Shown one piece after another: positions 10,133 through 20,830 of a DNA stretch of 64,000 nucleotides (position 1 is the first letter of the stretch; every line of letters begins with the position of its first letter). Source of the stretch: Roridomyces roridus (Eukaryota > Basidiomycota > Agaricomycetes > Agaricales > Mycenaceae); assembly GCA_029378245.1 (NCBI GenBank), contig JARKIF010000035.1, positions 62,001-126,000 of the forward strand. The letters run 5' to 3'. Below the pieces are notes generated by a model that had not been told where the DNA came from, did not search any database, and saw only the letters and a program-made list of their open reading frames with translations. The translations under genes were made by a program, and so were the position numbers.

Positions 10133-10766
10133 TCAGCCAAAGAAAGAGCCGTCTTCGAGCTCTCCAGCGGCGAGACGGGAGACGCGCTCCCCAGGCTCCG
10201 CCGCCGCCGCCGCCTCCTGCCTACGACATCATCATTAACGCGTGGTCAGAGATGCAAAGAAACCACTCACCAGCTGCCCTTGAAGATGGACGTCTTTTGC
10301 CCAGAAGAGCTGCGAAGCACGAACAGAGAGGGAGGTGCCGCCGAGGACGAGGCCGAGTAGGAGGGCAGCCCACTGTTATCAATGGAGACCTCGTCGTCAT
10401 CACCGGACTGAGAAGGAGGGGGGGTCGGGATGTGTCGATCTGGGCCGATTTCTGCGCGTTGGTCGTGACGATGGTCGGAGATGCAATGGAGGGCCCAACG
10501 CTCCTCAGCGCATGCCACGCGTTTGAAGATGAAGAGATCGCGCCCACGGAGACGCTCGTCCATGCGAGCTTCGGCGTCCTTGCTGCGGTCTCATCAGTAA
10601 CAAAAAGAGGAGAGAGGAAAGAGAGGAGAGAACAGACGCACAGCCCAGTGTATACCCCGCTGAAAAGTACCAGAAACCAAAACATCTTCCTGCTCTCGTC
10701 GTGGGCCTTGTCGGTTGAGTAGTTCCTGCCCTTGTGGAACGGCATCGGGCAGGTGTAAACGGCCAT
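10133..10766 (-). CDS. KDZ-element cargo B (left copy), ~174 aa, unknown function
   Basis: Exons on the minus strand: 10766-10642, 10582-10271 and 10220-10133, with introns of 59 and 50 nt; the total is 525 nt. The protein begins MAVYTCPMPF. A stretch FWFLVLFSGVYTGLKDAEAR and then FIFKRVACAEERW resembles, loosely, the x-V-x-x-G-x-x-P-G-V-Y...eA pattern of RNase H1 N-terminal/viroplasmin-like domains, as in cargo C. The middle is Pro/Ser-rich and acidic (GDDDEVSIDNS), and the end has an Ala run before GELEDGSFFG. Three AACGCGTT palindromes (10850, 10886, 10950) lie just upstream of the start. The domain call is weak; the gene model is fair. Confidence 0.55.
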
Positions 10767-10993
10767 GGCGACGTCAATGGTGGTGGAGAGAGAGAGGAAG
10801 GAGATATAAAAAGCCAAGTCACGTTCCGTGCAAACAGACGACGCCTGGTTCAACGCGTTATTCAAACGTTCCCACTGCCCAGCTTTAACGCGTTAAATTC
10901 ACGGATGCAACTAGCAAGTACCAAGTAGCAATAAAGCATGCAAATCTCAACGCGTTAAAGGCAAATAGTACAGTGGACTATAGCTAACACGCC

Positions 10994-11398
10994 TCACTTC
11001 CTCGAAGTCGAAGCCTTCGCCGAGATCGAGGCTGCCTTCCCACCCTGCTTCATCTCCTTCGCGAGTCTGGTACAAATTTGAGCACAGACAATCATGTGTA
11101 CACCGAGACTCACTTTCGTTTTCTCCTCCCCTCAGGTCCAGCCTTGAGCAGTCGCATGAGTTTGTCGTCTGCTGAGCGCTGCGTGTGTGCAGCTACTTGT
11201 GCTCTAGCACGGAGTCTTGCCGCTCTCTCCATGGCGTCGTCCGCGCTGCTCCGTGAAGGTGCCAGCGTGTGGATGACGTCGGGGGTCCCAGCCGTGAGGG
11301 ACGTCGTCGAGAGGCTTGGGTTGAGCCTCCTTTCTCGATTCACGTCGTCAGCGAAAGTGGACAGCCTGGATTTGGATTACCTGGGCGTCTTGCGGCAT
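10994..11398 (-). pseudogene. KDZ-element cargo D (left copy), small basic protein broken by +1 frameshift
   Basis: The model by analogy with the intact right copy is 11398-11381, 11329-11114 and 11066-10994 on the minus strand. In exon 2 the left copy has five C (GGGGG at 11281-11285 on the plus strand) where the right copy has four, which shifts the frame after the HGWD codons. The remaining ORF (11110-11343) reads the shifted frame upstream and the correct one downstream. Unless this is a base-calling error, the left gene is dead. Confidence 0.55.
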
Positions 11399-11543
11399 GG
11401 TGGGAGGGAAGAGCGAATTTGATGATGGATAGCCGAAGAGAGAGCACTCACCGAGCCCAAAAAAAACATTCAAAACATCCAACACGAGAAGTGAAACATA
11501 TTTGCATTGCAAGGACACCACAGAAGCTAACACGCCTTCCCCA

Positions 11544-12330
11544 CTAACTCTCCTCGTCGCTGGAAATGACGATGCAATCCCGCACGGAGGCCTCCGCCGA
11601 GTTGAAAGCTCGGCGCACACTGGTCGTCACGTCCACAGCACGCAATGAGCCGTCTGCGACTCTACCACGAGCAGCACGGACAGCAGTATCCCTATTCCGG
11701 AGGTATGAGTCGCACAGAACGAAAACAACTGTGAAACACCTCACCTATCCATGTAAATCGCCGCGCTCTTGCCACCGGATACAACGAAAAGAGCGGGGCC
11801 TCGGGAAGGCATAGGGGAAGGCGCAGGGGTTGAGGGACCTGGAGCTGTGGCACGGTGCCTAGGCAAAGGTGTCGAGGGTGCGTTTACCGGCGGAGGTGTA
11901 GCCATGTGGCGTGCAGTCGAGGGTGTTGAGGGCGTCGAGGAGGAAGGTGGAAAAGTTGAGGCTGTCGTCGTCATCGACGGGTGAGTGACGGAGGCAACAG
12001 AGCTGGCGGATGGTGGTACCAGCCCCAAGTCGCGGAAGCCTTTATTCCACGCAGCTACCGCTGCCTTCCAGCCGCGGCACTTGTTGTGGATGTTCCCACT
12101 ATACCCGGTTACCTGAGGACCAGCCTCAGCCCTTCCAAACTGTTAGAGGATACCGAGGATCTAATTAGCAGATTGCCCACGCACCATGTGTCGTACACTC
12201 CAGGAACGAAGCCTCGGATGACGACATAGAAGACGGCATCCCTGCGATGCTTCACGTTGAGGTCTCCGAAATAGATGGGCTCGTCGACGAGAGCGAGTTG
12301 CTGAAAGGCCGCGTCGAGGCCGTGGTGCAT
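11544..12330 (-). CDS. KDZ-element cargo C (left copy), RNase H1 N-terminal/viroplasmin-like protein, 226 aa
   Basis: Exons on the minus strand: 12330-12185, 12131-11745 and 11691-11544 (681 nt). Residues ~30-75 read AVFYVVIRGFVPGVYDTW joined by splicing to AEAGPQVTGYSGNIHNKC and GWKAAVAAWNKGF. This is the classic layout of the RNase H1 N-terminal (viroplasmin-like) domain, which binds RNA/DNA hybrids or dsRNA, and the splice junction falls inside the motif, supporting the model. A Ser/Thr/Pro-rich linker follows, then FVVSGGKSAAIYMDRDTAVRAARG. The C-terminus CIVISSDEES looks like a SUMO-interacting motif (hydrophobic core plus acidic residues). No RNase H catalytic domain follows. The role in the element is unknown. 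Confidence 0.65.
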
Positions 12331-12453
12331 GAGAGAAGGAAGAGAAGAGCGGAATCAGATGGCAATCACACCCTCAATATCGACATTTCTCTCAGAGCAG
12401 CAAATTAATTTTCTACGCTACGTTACCATTGTCAAAGTCTGCATGTACTTAAT

Positions 12454-13385
12454 CTAAGGAGAGACGAACAAGGGGATTTTTTTGCGGGGTTTCGCTTCCC
12501 GAGAGACATGACCGCTGTGCTCGAGCCAGACCTTGCTCTTTGGGCACGTACATGCGCAGCCGGGGCAGTCAGCCCCTCCACAATGCTGACAGGTGAGGAA
12601 GAAGTGCCCTCCCTCGTGCTCGACCCATTCGTCCGACGCCTCGCAGAGACATGCGCAGCCAATGCAGTCCTCTGCGAAACAATGCCGACACCGAGGAGAA
12701 CGCAGCGGGCGTTCAGGCCAGCGAGGAGCGTCGAGTTTGGGGAGCATGTAGTCGTCGCTTTCATCCTCAGAGTCGGACGCTGCCAATGCGGATATTGTCC
12801 GCTCGCGAGGAGGAGGCGGAACGGCAGCAACGGCGGCAACGGCGGCTTGCTCTCGGTCGATGCGTGCAGGGAGATGTTTCTCGTAGAGATCTTGCTTTAC
12901 CTGCTGCCTGTACAGATTTGTGAATCAAGGTGAATCAAGGAATTTTGAGACAGAATGGTGGACGCACTTGAGTTTGTTCTGGACACGAGATGCCCGACAA
13001 TGTGCAGCTCGTTGAGCCTCAGATTTCCTGACCAGGGTTGGAGGGTTTTGGCTACAGACACGAGCGCGCGCACCGATAACGGTAGTCGTCCGAGTGTTCG
13101 GCTGCTTTTTGCTTGGCTTTGGAATGCGCGATGGGATCCTGGGCTACACGGGCGCGAGTGCTGTGAGACGACGAACATTGAGATAGGCACAGAAGCGAGG
13201 TGGTGAGAAACTCACCGTTGCATGCGTTCGCGTGCCTTACGCCGACGGAGGTCCACATTTCTACGAGAGGGTGAGCAGCGGATTCAAAGCAGAAGAACCA
13301 CTCACTTTTCCTCGTAGTCCTTGCGGGACTGCTGGAGATGTTCGAGTTTGACCTGGGGTTCGAGCCGAGGACGACCCCGCGGCAT
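12454..13385 (-). CDS. KDZ-element cargo E (left copy), basic protein with paired Cys clusters, ~241 aa
   Basis: Five exons on the minus strand (13385-13306, 13260-13216, 13160-13074, 13027-12968, 12907-12454), with short introns that keep one phase throughout. The N-terminal ~110 residues are highly basic and helical (LRRRKARERMQR..., SKAKQKAAEH, KSEAQRAAHCRASRVQNK), suggesting a coiled coil or nucleic-acid-binding region. Residues ~170-225 contain two similar clusters, CRHCFAEDCIGCACLC and CQHCGGADCPGCACTC, each with the spacing CxxCx4CxxCxCxC, followed by WVEHEGGH and WLEHSGH. This looks like a duplicated zinc-binding module, not one I can name. The left copy has A7 near the C-terminus and ends RKKIPLFVSP. 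Confidence 0.6.
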
Positions 13386-13749
13386 GAGCGAGGATGGGTG
13401 GTGGTGGAGAGAGGAAGAGTGTCTCGAATCCAAAAGTAGAAACCGATCTGACCTGCAATATCAGTTCCCGAATGAAATTCCACCGCATTTCAATTCATAC
13501 ACATCTTTCCACTCCTTCTAGTCCTCTGATTTTCCTTTCACAGATGAGCTGGTACATACAGGAGTCTATAAAATGACCAGGGATGTGTTCTTGAAGGAAA
13601 TTTACATCTGGGCTCGTTCCCGAATTTTAAGTCGTCGCATCTCAAATACTCGCCGCCGACAGCAAGGAACAACAACATGATATGCATTACAAGAGCCTAA
13701 GACGGGAGGATATGGGGAAGGTAAGGTAATGTAGCAAGCCGCAACAAAT

Positions 13750-15561
13750 CTACGCGACACGGAGTTTTTTGCGAAGGGGCTGCTGCTCCTGCTCGTCTCC
13801 ATCGTCACCCTCGCTCTCGGCGTCCGTGAGGTCGCTAATATCGCCAGCCTCAGCCTCAGCCCACACCTCCACCCGTGCCCGCCCCGTGTAGTTGCCTGTC
13901 TTCACATCCTTCCACAAGGAGTAATTCTTCAGCGCGCTCGCCCAACGCGCTTGGCGTGCTTTCTCCCGCGCCGCAACATCTTCCTCGGAAGCAGCGGCAG
14001 CCCAGGCCAGGTCGGATTGATATCCGTTCTCCACCCAACGGAAAAGCCCGCCAGCCGAGTATTGAATGAGGGAGTAGCGCTCCTCACCATCCTGGACGGG
14101 AGTGTTGGAGTGGGTAACGACGGCGGAGGGAATTAGGATGCAGCACCCAGGGGGAACCGCACGAGCAGATTGTATTCCCAGAGGACGAGATGGCCTCCCT
14201 TGTCTGGGTCGAATTCGCCAAGGGCGGATATGCAGCACATCCCGTCGGCTTTGTTGCCGTGGTCGACGTGGGGAGGTGAAACGGAGCAGGGACCGAGGTT
14301 GGCAGTGATGGCAGCGAACGGGGATTTGGGGAAGAGAGGGCGCAGGCCCGGTTGGCGTGCGAGCAGCGAACGCTTGGTGCGGTGGTAGCTCCTGAAGATG
14401 GGGCTGCATAGGGCTTGAAGAGGTCCTGCAGCACGGTCAACGACATGAACAGTGGCAAGCAAGGCGCATACCGATGGGGTAGGTGCAAGTGCGGCGGATA
14501 GCGTCGTTAGCTAGCATTTTATCCATGGCGCGGCCGTTCTTGACAGAGCTGGGCTTGACGTTGCCTGGCTCTCTGCGACCGCCGCCAAAGGCCATGCCAG
14601 CCGACTCGAAGGGGAATCCTTGACCTTCGTCGAAAGCGCGGCGGTGATGGTGAGCGGCATCGGGGAAAGACATCTCCTCCCGCGCGTCGCGCACGGCTTT
14701 GTTAGCGGCCTGCAGTATGGGTGCCCAAGACTCGCCAGGAAGAGGTGGCGCAACAAGCACGCCGATGACATGCCCGTGTTTGTCGAGGAGCGGGTGGGTC
14801 TTCCTGGGGAGTGGTAAGGATCGAAAAGAAGGCAAAGAAGGGAGGGGAGAACGCACTCTCCCTGCCAGTCTGCGTACTGGAGATGTTCTTTGAGGTACGC
14901 TGCATCGCGCGCGTGCACGAAGAGAGGGTGGTTTGGCGTCCCGGGAAGGCCGGTCCAGCGAGGCTGTGCAGCGCGAAAATTGGCAGCGGCAAAGGCGAGG
15001 TTAATGGGAGAGGAGGTAGCAGCTTTGTGGAGAACGCGGGGGTGGGGGGCTGGTGGCTCGATAGATTCCTCCTTGGCGCGCGCAGCGGCCTGGCGTTTGG
15101 AACGTGCTTTGTCGCGTTTCCTGCTATTGCTCTTGGCGGAGGCAGAGACTCGTGCTGGCTTGGTGGGTGGAGGTGGAGGAACGACGGGAGCGTTGGGGAC
15201 AGAAGACGCGTGGGGAGGATAGTCGAGGTCAACATCCTCCCCCTCCGGGACGACACCGCTGTCCTCGCGCTCGATTCTCGCGTTATTTTCAAAAACGAGC
15301 GCCTCCTGAAGGTCGTAGTGCTGGCAGACGATGGGTGGACCGATGGATGCTGGATGGATGCAAGGTGTAAGCAGAGAACACGTCTTGGAAGCCAGAGGAA
15401 AGAGAAAGAGGGAGGGGGAAGAAGGTAGGTAGAAAAGCCCTGCTCTGTGGTGGGAATCGGGCCAGCAAACGAAACGAAAAAGGGGAAGGAGGTGAGGAGG
15501 AGGGAAGAGACACACCTTGGTCAAGATTGGGGGCCGTTGTCGCGTCGAATGGGTGGAGCAT
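13750..15561 (-). pseudogene. TET/JBP-type 2-oxoglutarate/Fe(II) dioxygenase (left copy), frameshifted in the catalytic core
   Basis: TET/JBP enzymes oxidise 5-methylcytosine or thymine in DNA. By comparison with the right copy the exons are 15561-15516, 15349-14857, 14803-14472 and 14425-13750 (minus). The iron-binding HxD (PPHVDHGNK) is present. However, the run encoding LVRFPPG has five G on the plus strand (14150-14154) instead of six, so the frame shifts and terminates at about 14133 with LVRFPLGAAS. The distal iron-ligand His (VVTHSN) and the 2-oxoglutarate-binding Arg (ERYS) are left out of frame. The product should be inactive unless the base is a sequencing error. It lies head-to-head with the transposase gene. 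Confidence 0.8.
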
Positions 15562-15819
15562 CGCGTGAGGGAGCGAGTGTGCTGGCTCGGTGCTGGCAAG
15601 TCTGCAAGGCTGAGTAAGCGCTTCTTTCCCTTTTGGGAAAGGGTCGGTGGCGACGACTTTTTCAAGTAGCAGTCGGTGAACAAGTCTTTTATGTCAAAAT
15701 GGTCTACACACACACGGGGTACGATAAGGACAGTACAAAAGAACGAACGCGCGACGACATCAGAGCTTGGCCTGAGAAAAAGGTGAGGAGAATGCCAGCC
15801 AGGGAGATGGGGGACGCAC

Positions 15820-16092
15820 CTTCTTGTTTTTCGAGGCAAGCAGGTCCCAGGGTCTCTCAATACCCTCCCCATCCAACGTCCCAAACGCGTTAAGTGTGGT
15901 CTGGCAGGGCTGGTTGTGTGCGTGTGCATGGAAGGCCAAGTGGGCGTCAGCGGCAAAGTGGGCGTCAAAGCTGGTGAGGCCGTATTCGTCAGCCATGGAA
16001 AGGGAGAGGAGGAAGGGTACATACGTTGTGTACCGCTCTCCCGTTGCTGAGTTGGTTGGTGGAAGGTTTGGCGGAGGTGAGGGAGACGACAT
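15820..16092 (-). pseudogene. KDZ transposase catalytic-motif fragment upstream of TET/JBP (left copy)
   Basis: A minus-strand ORF starting MSSPSPPPNLPPTN contains HLAFHAHAHNQPCQ...LNAFGTLDGEGIERPWDLL. This parallels the third catalytic block of the KDZ transposase in the same element (HIHGHTLDCQ...LNYVPGSGQTDGEGIERPW). Only this block is present; the DxCF and YDIVCQW blocks are absent. It is either a relic of a second transposase gene overwritten by the TET/JBP gene, or an exon captured into the TET/JBP transcript (a good GTGCGT donor follows the KNKK codons). Confidence 0.55.
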
Positions 16093-16595
16093 GGTGGATG
16101 GAAGATAGAGAGTTTGGTCTTTGATGGGCCCAGACCTCGCTCGCGTGCTAATCCGAGGCCAAATGGATACAGCTAGGAGATCATACTGCCTTCACCAGAA
16201 CCGGTCAGTTGACGGACCTGTATATGTGTGGTAACTTTTAATTGGCTTCAGTGTCATTAGGTCCCCGGTTCGACTCCGGCGGTCATCCCTAATCTTCGAT
16301 TGTTGTTCTTTTTCCTTGTCTTGCAACGTTTCTTGATTTTTTTTTCTTGGCCTGCTCAGAGAACTTGTCTTGACAGATTCTCTCTCTCACTCTCTTTTTT
16401 CCCTGGCCAACTGCTGCTTTTTGGTCTGATCGTCGAGCCTCGGTCTTTCTCGGTGGTTGTGGTTGCCCAGCTTACGTCACCTCAGCCTCTCTTTAACGCG
16501 ATCCTGCTTTTAACGCGTCAAAACCGCCTGCCCCGCCTTCAACGCGATGAATCTTACTGGACTTTGGCTTCCCCCAACAAACAACACCTCCCTGC
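16093..16595. promoter_or_regulatory. Bidirectional promoter region between TET/JBP and KDZ transposase (left copy)
   Basis: A 500-bp intergenic region between divergent genes. It has pyrimidine-rich stretches before the transposase ATG and three AACGCG half-palindromes (near 16495, 16513 and 16540: AACGCGATCC, AACGCGTCAA, AACGCGATGA). A box B-like GGTTCGACTCC (about 16267-16277) is a tRNA relic. The AACGCG motifs recur at the element ends, which suggests a common binding factor. The mirror region is 27081-27583. Confidence 0.45.
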
Positions 16596-19500
16596 ATGTC
16601 TCGAGCTCGCAAGCAAACACGCAGGGAGCCAGCAACCCTCGTCGACTCCAGAACGATCGCCATCGTGGACTCAGACTCGGACTCGGGGTCGGGATCGGGG
16701 TCGGAATCAGATGAATACGATGTCGTCGCCGTGCGCTCCACCGGGGAACAATTGTCGAAAAACAGGCGCCGCGTAGTGCGCACCATCGTTCCCGTTGCCG
16801 CCGCCTCTCCTGTGAAACGCGCTCGGAGGACGTCACCTCCACGTCCCTCTGGATCAGCGGCGCCGGTCATGGGCCGGGCCGAGCTGGGAGCGGACCTCTA
16901 CGACATTGAAGACGGGGACATGCGGGAGGAGAGTGGTGACAAGGGTACGCCTGTTGTCAAGCCTGCAGTAAGTATTTCTCTTTTCTTTTTCTCTGGTCTT
17001 GCTAACGGCTTTTAGGACGAATCTATGGCCAGGTGGCAGCAAGAACACCGTGACACCTACCTCGACGCGCTGTTTTGGAGGGATGGGTGTGGCCAAGCGG
17101 ACGAGGAGCCTTGTCTCGGGTGTGGAGACCTTACCAAGGCCGCCATTTTTCGTTGTGAGGATTGCGTGGGTGGAGGAATGCTCTGTGCAGAGTGCTGCGT
17201 CGACGCACACCGCTGCCTTCCTCTGCACAAGATTTCTGTGCGTGATCCTTTCCTCTCTCCCGTCCAATGTGCTGACTCGCCCATGCAGCGATGGAACGAT
17301 TTTTTTTTTTCGAGCGGCATACCTTGAAAGCCCTCGGGTTACGCGTTCAGCTCGGTCAGCATACCAACACGCGATGCTCTGCTCCTCATGCCGCCCATGG
17401 TGCTTTTGTCGTGCTCCATGACAACGGCATTCATGAGGTGGCTGTCGATTTTTGTGGCTGCGAGCGGCAGGCGCAGGCGGGCTCGCGCGTTCCTCAAGTG
17501 CTCCACCACCACCTGCAGCTTCTACGGCACGGCTGGTATCCTTCCACCGACATGCGCCCTCGAACGTGTGCTACATTCACCGCCCTCGACCGCTTCATGC
17601 TCTATTCCCATCAGTCAAAAATGACAGCTTACGACTTCTACCGGGTGCTCGAGCGTTTGACCGACAACACCGGCGTCGAGCCTCCCCGCCGCTACCAGCC
17701 TTTTTTGCGGATGGCAAGGCAGTGGCGGCATCTCATGCTGCTCAAGCGCGCTGGGTGGGGACACGACGAGTCGGGTGTACATGGCACGAAGCCGGGGGCG
17801 CTGGCGTTGCTATGTCCGGTCTGTCCTCGTCCGAATGTGAATTTGCCTGCATGTTTTGAGAACGCGCCGCCGGAGAACCAGTAAGTTTATTCTTTGGAGG
17901 GAAGGCACCCGCTGACTTGTCTCACTCAGGTGTTTGTATGTGATGGTACTCGCGCTGGACGCTTGCTTCCGCCTCAAGCGGCGTCTGATCTCCAGCGAGC
18001 TTCGCGATCCCGGCCTTGGGACGGGCTGGGCTTACTTGGTGGAGCCCGAGCCATACCGGAAGTACTTGCTCACGGTGACAGACCAGAAGGAGGTACGTGC
18101 GTCTCCTCGTCTGCATGCATTCAGAAACTTACAGAACGCGCAGATGAGCACATGCAGCGGTCTTGCTGCTCTCGATTATGCAAATACAAAGTTTTCAAGA
18201 GGCTACAGTACTACTGGCGTCGTGATGGGTGTCTGCGCGCGGCACGAGTTTGTGCAGCCCAACGGGGTGGGAGATCTTCAAAAGGGGGAGAGGTGCGCCG
18301 TTTTCATCGTGTTCTTGCCTTCGTCTCTAAGCTCTGAGTAGATACGCCAACACGGACTGGGTCTTCGCATCCATCCTTCGCCATCTCGACCCTCGCATTC
18401 GCAAGATTATCTCCTACGACATTGTCTGCCAATGGGCAACCTATGTGGTGGACCGGCTGAAGGAGTTACCTCCGTTGATGCGGCTTGCGATGCTGCTGGA
18501 ATTGTTTCGTTTTGTGATCCCCAAGATGCACATTCACGGGCATACCCTTGACTGCCAGCTGCGGTATTCCTTGAATTATGTCCCGGGGAGTGGGCAGACG
18601 GACGGAGAGGGGATCGAGCGCCCTTGGGCTTCCATTGGAGGGATTGCGACGAGCACGCGCGTGAGCGGTCCAGGTGCCAGGCATGACGCCTTGGATTGCC
18701 ACTGGAGTTTTTGGAATTGGCTCAAGACGATCGGGCTTCGTAAGCCTACCTCCCTTTGCTTCCTAGCCTTTGCTGAATCAACCCTCCAGCTGCTCTTCTC
18801 CGCCGGCGCTTGGATGTAGCAAAGAGAGAGGAGGTTGTACAGAAGGAGGCCTTCGATGCGTTTACCTTCGCGCAGCAGGAGCACGTTCCCGAGTGGAAGA
18901 GGATGGTGGAGGAGTACGAGGCGGACGGTTCCAAGCCCAATCCGTATGAGTCGACTGCCAAGGGTTTGTCGGAGGCGGAGGTACGGAAGAGGCTGGAAGA
19001 GGAGGAGGAGAGGGAAGAGAAGGCTGGGCAGCCACGCATGCACGAGGTCAGCCCGAGCGCCTTCATTAACCTGGGTCTAGATTTAGAGGAGCAGCAGTAG
19101 GTCCCACCCCGCCTTTCTTTGATGCCTTGGACTGACATTTGCAGGCGGAAGATTCGCTTGCAGGTGGAACTCAAGAAGACCAGCCCTGCCTCCTCCGCAA
19201 AGCAGAGCGTCAAGCAGCTGCGCTCCAAGTTTAACCGACGTCTTACCCGATTCCGTGCCCTCCAGGCAACGTACCAGCCAGCCGCCATTCAATCCCTGCT
19301 CGCGCGCGACGTCCCCGCGGAGGAGCTCCCAGAGCATGTCCCACTCATGCTCCCTTCGGCCCTGCCTCGCCACCTCCAGCAATCGCCTGGGTGCATGTCC
19401 GGCATCGCTGATACGGAGAATGCTCTGAGGGAGGGCCAGTGCAGCAATGCCCTGGTCCGCCTTCGGAATCAGCTCCACGTCAAGTCCCGGCTACTGGTGT

Positions 19501-20395
19501 ACAAGCAAAATCACTCACGGTACCAGGCGATGAATACGCGATCGCGGGCCTTGATTGCTCGGAACGAGAACAAGATTCGATCACATTCGGAGAAGTTCCA
19601 AATGGCGTGGCAGGCGAGGCTCTCGCTTTCGGGAGGAGATGAGCGGGCGGTGGGTTGGCCGAGGCTGCGGAAAGCCGATATCCGCTGCATGGAGGACGCC
19701 GAAGCTCTTGCCAAAAAGGGAGATAAGCGCCAACGAGCAGCTGCACGTGAGCAGCAGCTGCGTCGGGAGGGTGGACTACCGGAGGAGGATGTCGAGATGG
19801 GGTCTGATGGTGATGAGGAGGGGGTGCGGGCATCAGAGAAGAACCGGGAGGTATCCTGGATTTGGGCCAGGACAGGGAGTTCGGGGACTGATGGCAATGC
19901 CGAGCTTCAAGAGGGTAGGTCATCCTGTCCCTTTTTGAATGCTCGCTGATTCCGAATTAAGCTCTCCGAATCGAATGGGCAAAGGCGTGGGCTCGCTCGC
20001 GCCGGTGGAAGGAGGAGCGCCGGATGCTTGAGGAGGAGTGGCGCCGCCTTTCCGCCTCCCACGAGTACCGGGAACGCCTGTGGAGAGCTCGGGGGTCTGC
20101 CGTGCCGGTGGGAGTGATTGACGCCGAGGTCGCCGAGGGGAAGGTTGCCTACGCAGCTAAGCAGGCAAATCTGTACCTGAACCTTCGTGTGCGTGCCGAG
20201 GCAGTACGGACAGCGGCCCCGCTTCAGCGGGGGGAAAAGCGCAAGCCGACGTTGTCAGTCCCATTTGGCTTCTCTGGCGCGGCGGTAGAGGAAGGGAACG
20301 GCAGCAACTCAGAGGGGAACCAAGATGAAGACCGCGGGGACATCGAGAGCGAGGAGGAGGTGCTGGCCGAGGAGGAGGAGGTGCTGGACCAATGA
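16596..20395 (+). CDS. KDZ transposase (left copy), ~1,135 aa, nine exons
   Basis: KDZ (Kyakuja-Dileera-Zisupton) transposases are DDE enzymes of cut-and-paste elements. Exons: 16596-16967, 17016-17237, 17289-17880, 17930-18092, 18144-18292, 18342-18739, 18790-19096, 19145-19914, 19962-20395. Order: Ser/Asp-rich acidic N-terminus; CxC2-like zinc cluster (CLGCGDL...FRCEDCVGGGMLCAECCVDAHRCLPLH, exon 2); conserved LKALGLRVQLGQH; first Asp block LALDACFRLKRR (Asp codon 17958); second YDIVCQW (Asp 18418); third QTDGEGIERPW (18598-18627); then a Glu/Lys-rich coiled coil and Arg-rich tail with an acidic end. The frame breaks at a T11 run in exon 3 (17300-17310): RWND reads in one frame and FFERHTLK in another. 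A T12 run, slippage, or use of the donor at 17242 (4 nt later) would restore the frame. Confidence 0.88.
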
Positions 20396-20397
20396 GG

Positions 20398-20830
20398 TTT
20401 AACGCGTTGAAGCGTTCAATGCGTTATGAGGCATCGGTCACGTATTACGTATTACGTATTTGTGTATCTTACATGACCTTTCCAATCAACGCGTTGACGC
20501 CTCAACGCGTTGAATGCGGTGCCTCATTTTTCTTTTTTGGCTGGTCACGGGAGTAAATGTAATCAATTTTCGCGTTGAAGGCGTAACGCGTTAAACTCGA
20601 ATTCAACGCGTTAAGCCGCAGGAGGGTTATCTCGGCTAAATAACTGCTTAAACTGTTGCCTTGGATGCCGGAACACATCAGGGTGATCTGTTTCATGCCG
20701 CATAAGCCGCGGCAAACCCGGTTTTACCCGTAGCAGCCCGGGAAAGTGCAGTTTGGCTAACCCTAGCTTCAACGCGTTCGAGGGGTGGGTTACAACCCGC
20801 TTTAACGCGTTATTTCAGGCATACAGGGTG
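20398..20830. repeat. Left-copy inner end: AACGCGTT cluster plus TIR
   Basis: Seven exact AACGCGTT palindromes and several one-mismatch versions lie between the transposase stop codon and the terminus (near 20402, 20488, 20503, 20585, 20603, 20770 and 20803). The last ~70 bp form the imperfect inverted partner of 6241-6310. Confidence 0.7.

Larger units (their letters stand above)
6241..20830 (+). mobile_element. KDZ-TET/JBP DNA transposon, left copy (14,590 bp)
   Basis: The left member of an inverted pair. Identity with 22846-37462 (reverse complement) starts abruptly at 6241 and stops at 20830. The two ends of this single copy are themselves imperfect inverted repeats: both start CA, reach the first AACGCGTT palindrome at the same distance, and then share tcgaacgcgttgaagc about 25 bp further in. 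So the boundaries are real element termini. Contents in order: cargo A, B, D, C and E (minus), TET/JBP (minus, frameshifted), and KDZ transposase (plus). Flanks agtatgc and cctgttg do not match, so no target-site duplication is visible. Copies differ by a few SNPs and indels only. Confidence 0.85.

Noticed and set aside
14511..16022. 503-codon minus-strand ORF spanning the TET/JBP region (and its mirror 27654-29165)
   Set aside because: It runs through four clear introns and frame changes; only parts are true exons. The spliced TET/JBP model explains the conserved residues better.
16204..16292. tRNA gene in the transposase/TET intergenic region
   Set aside because: Only the T arm and a plausible 3' end are present; no matching 5' acceptor or D arm was found.
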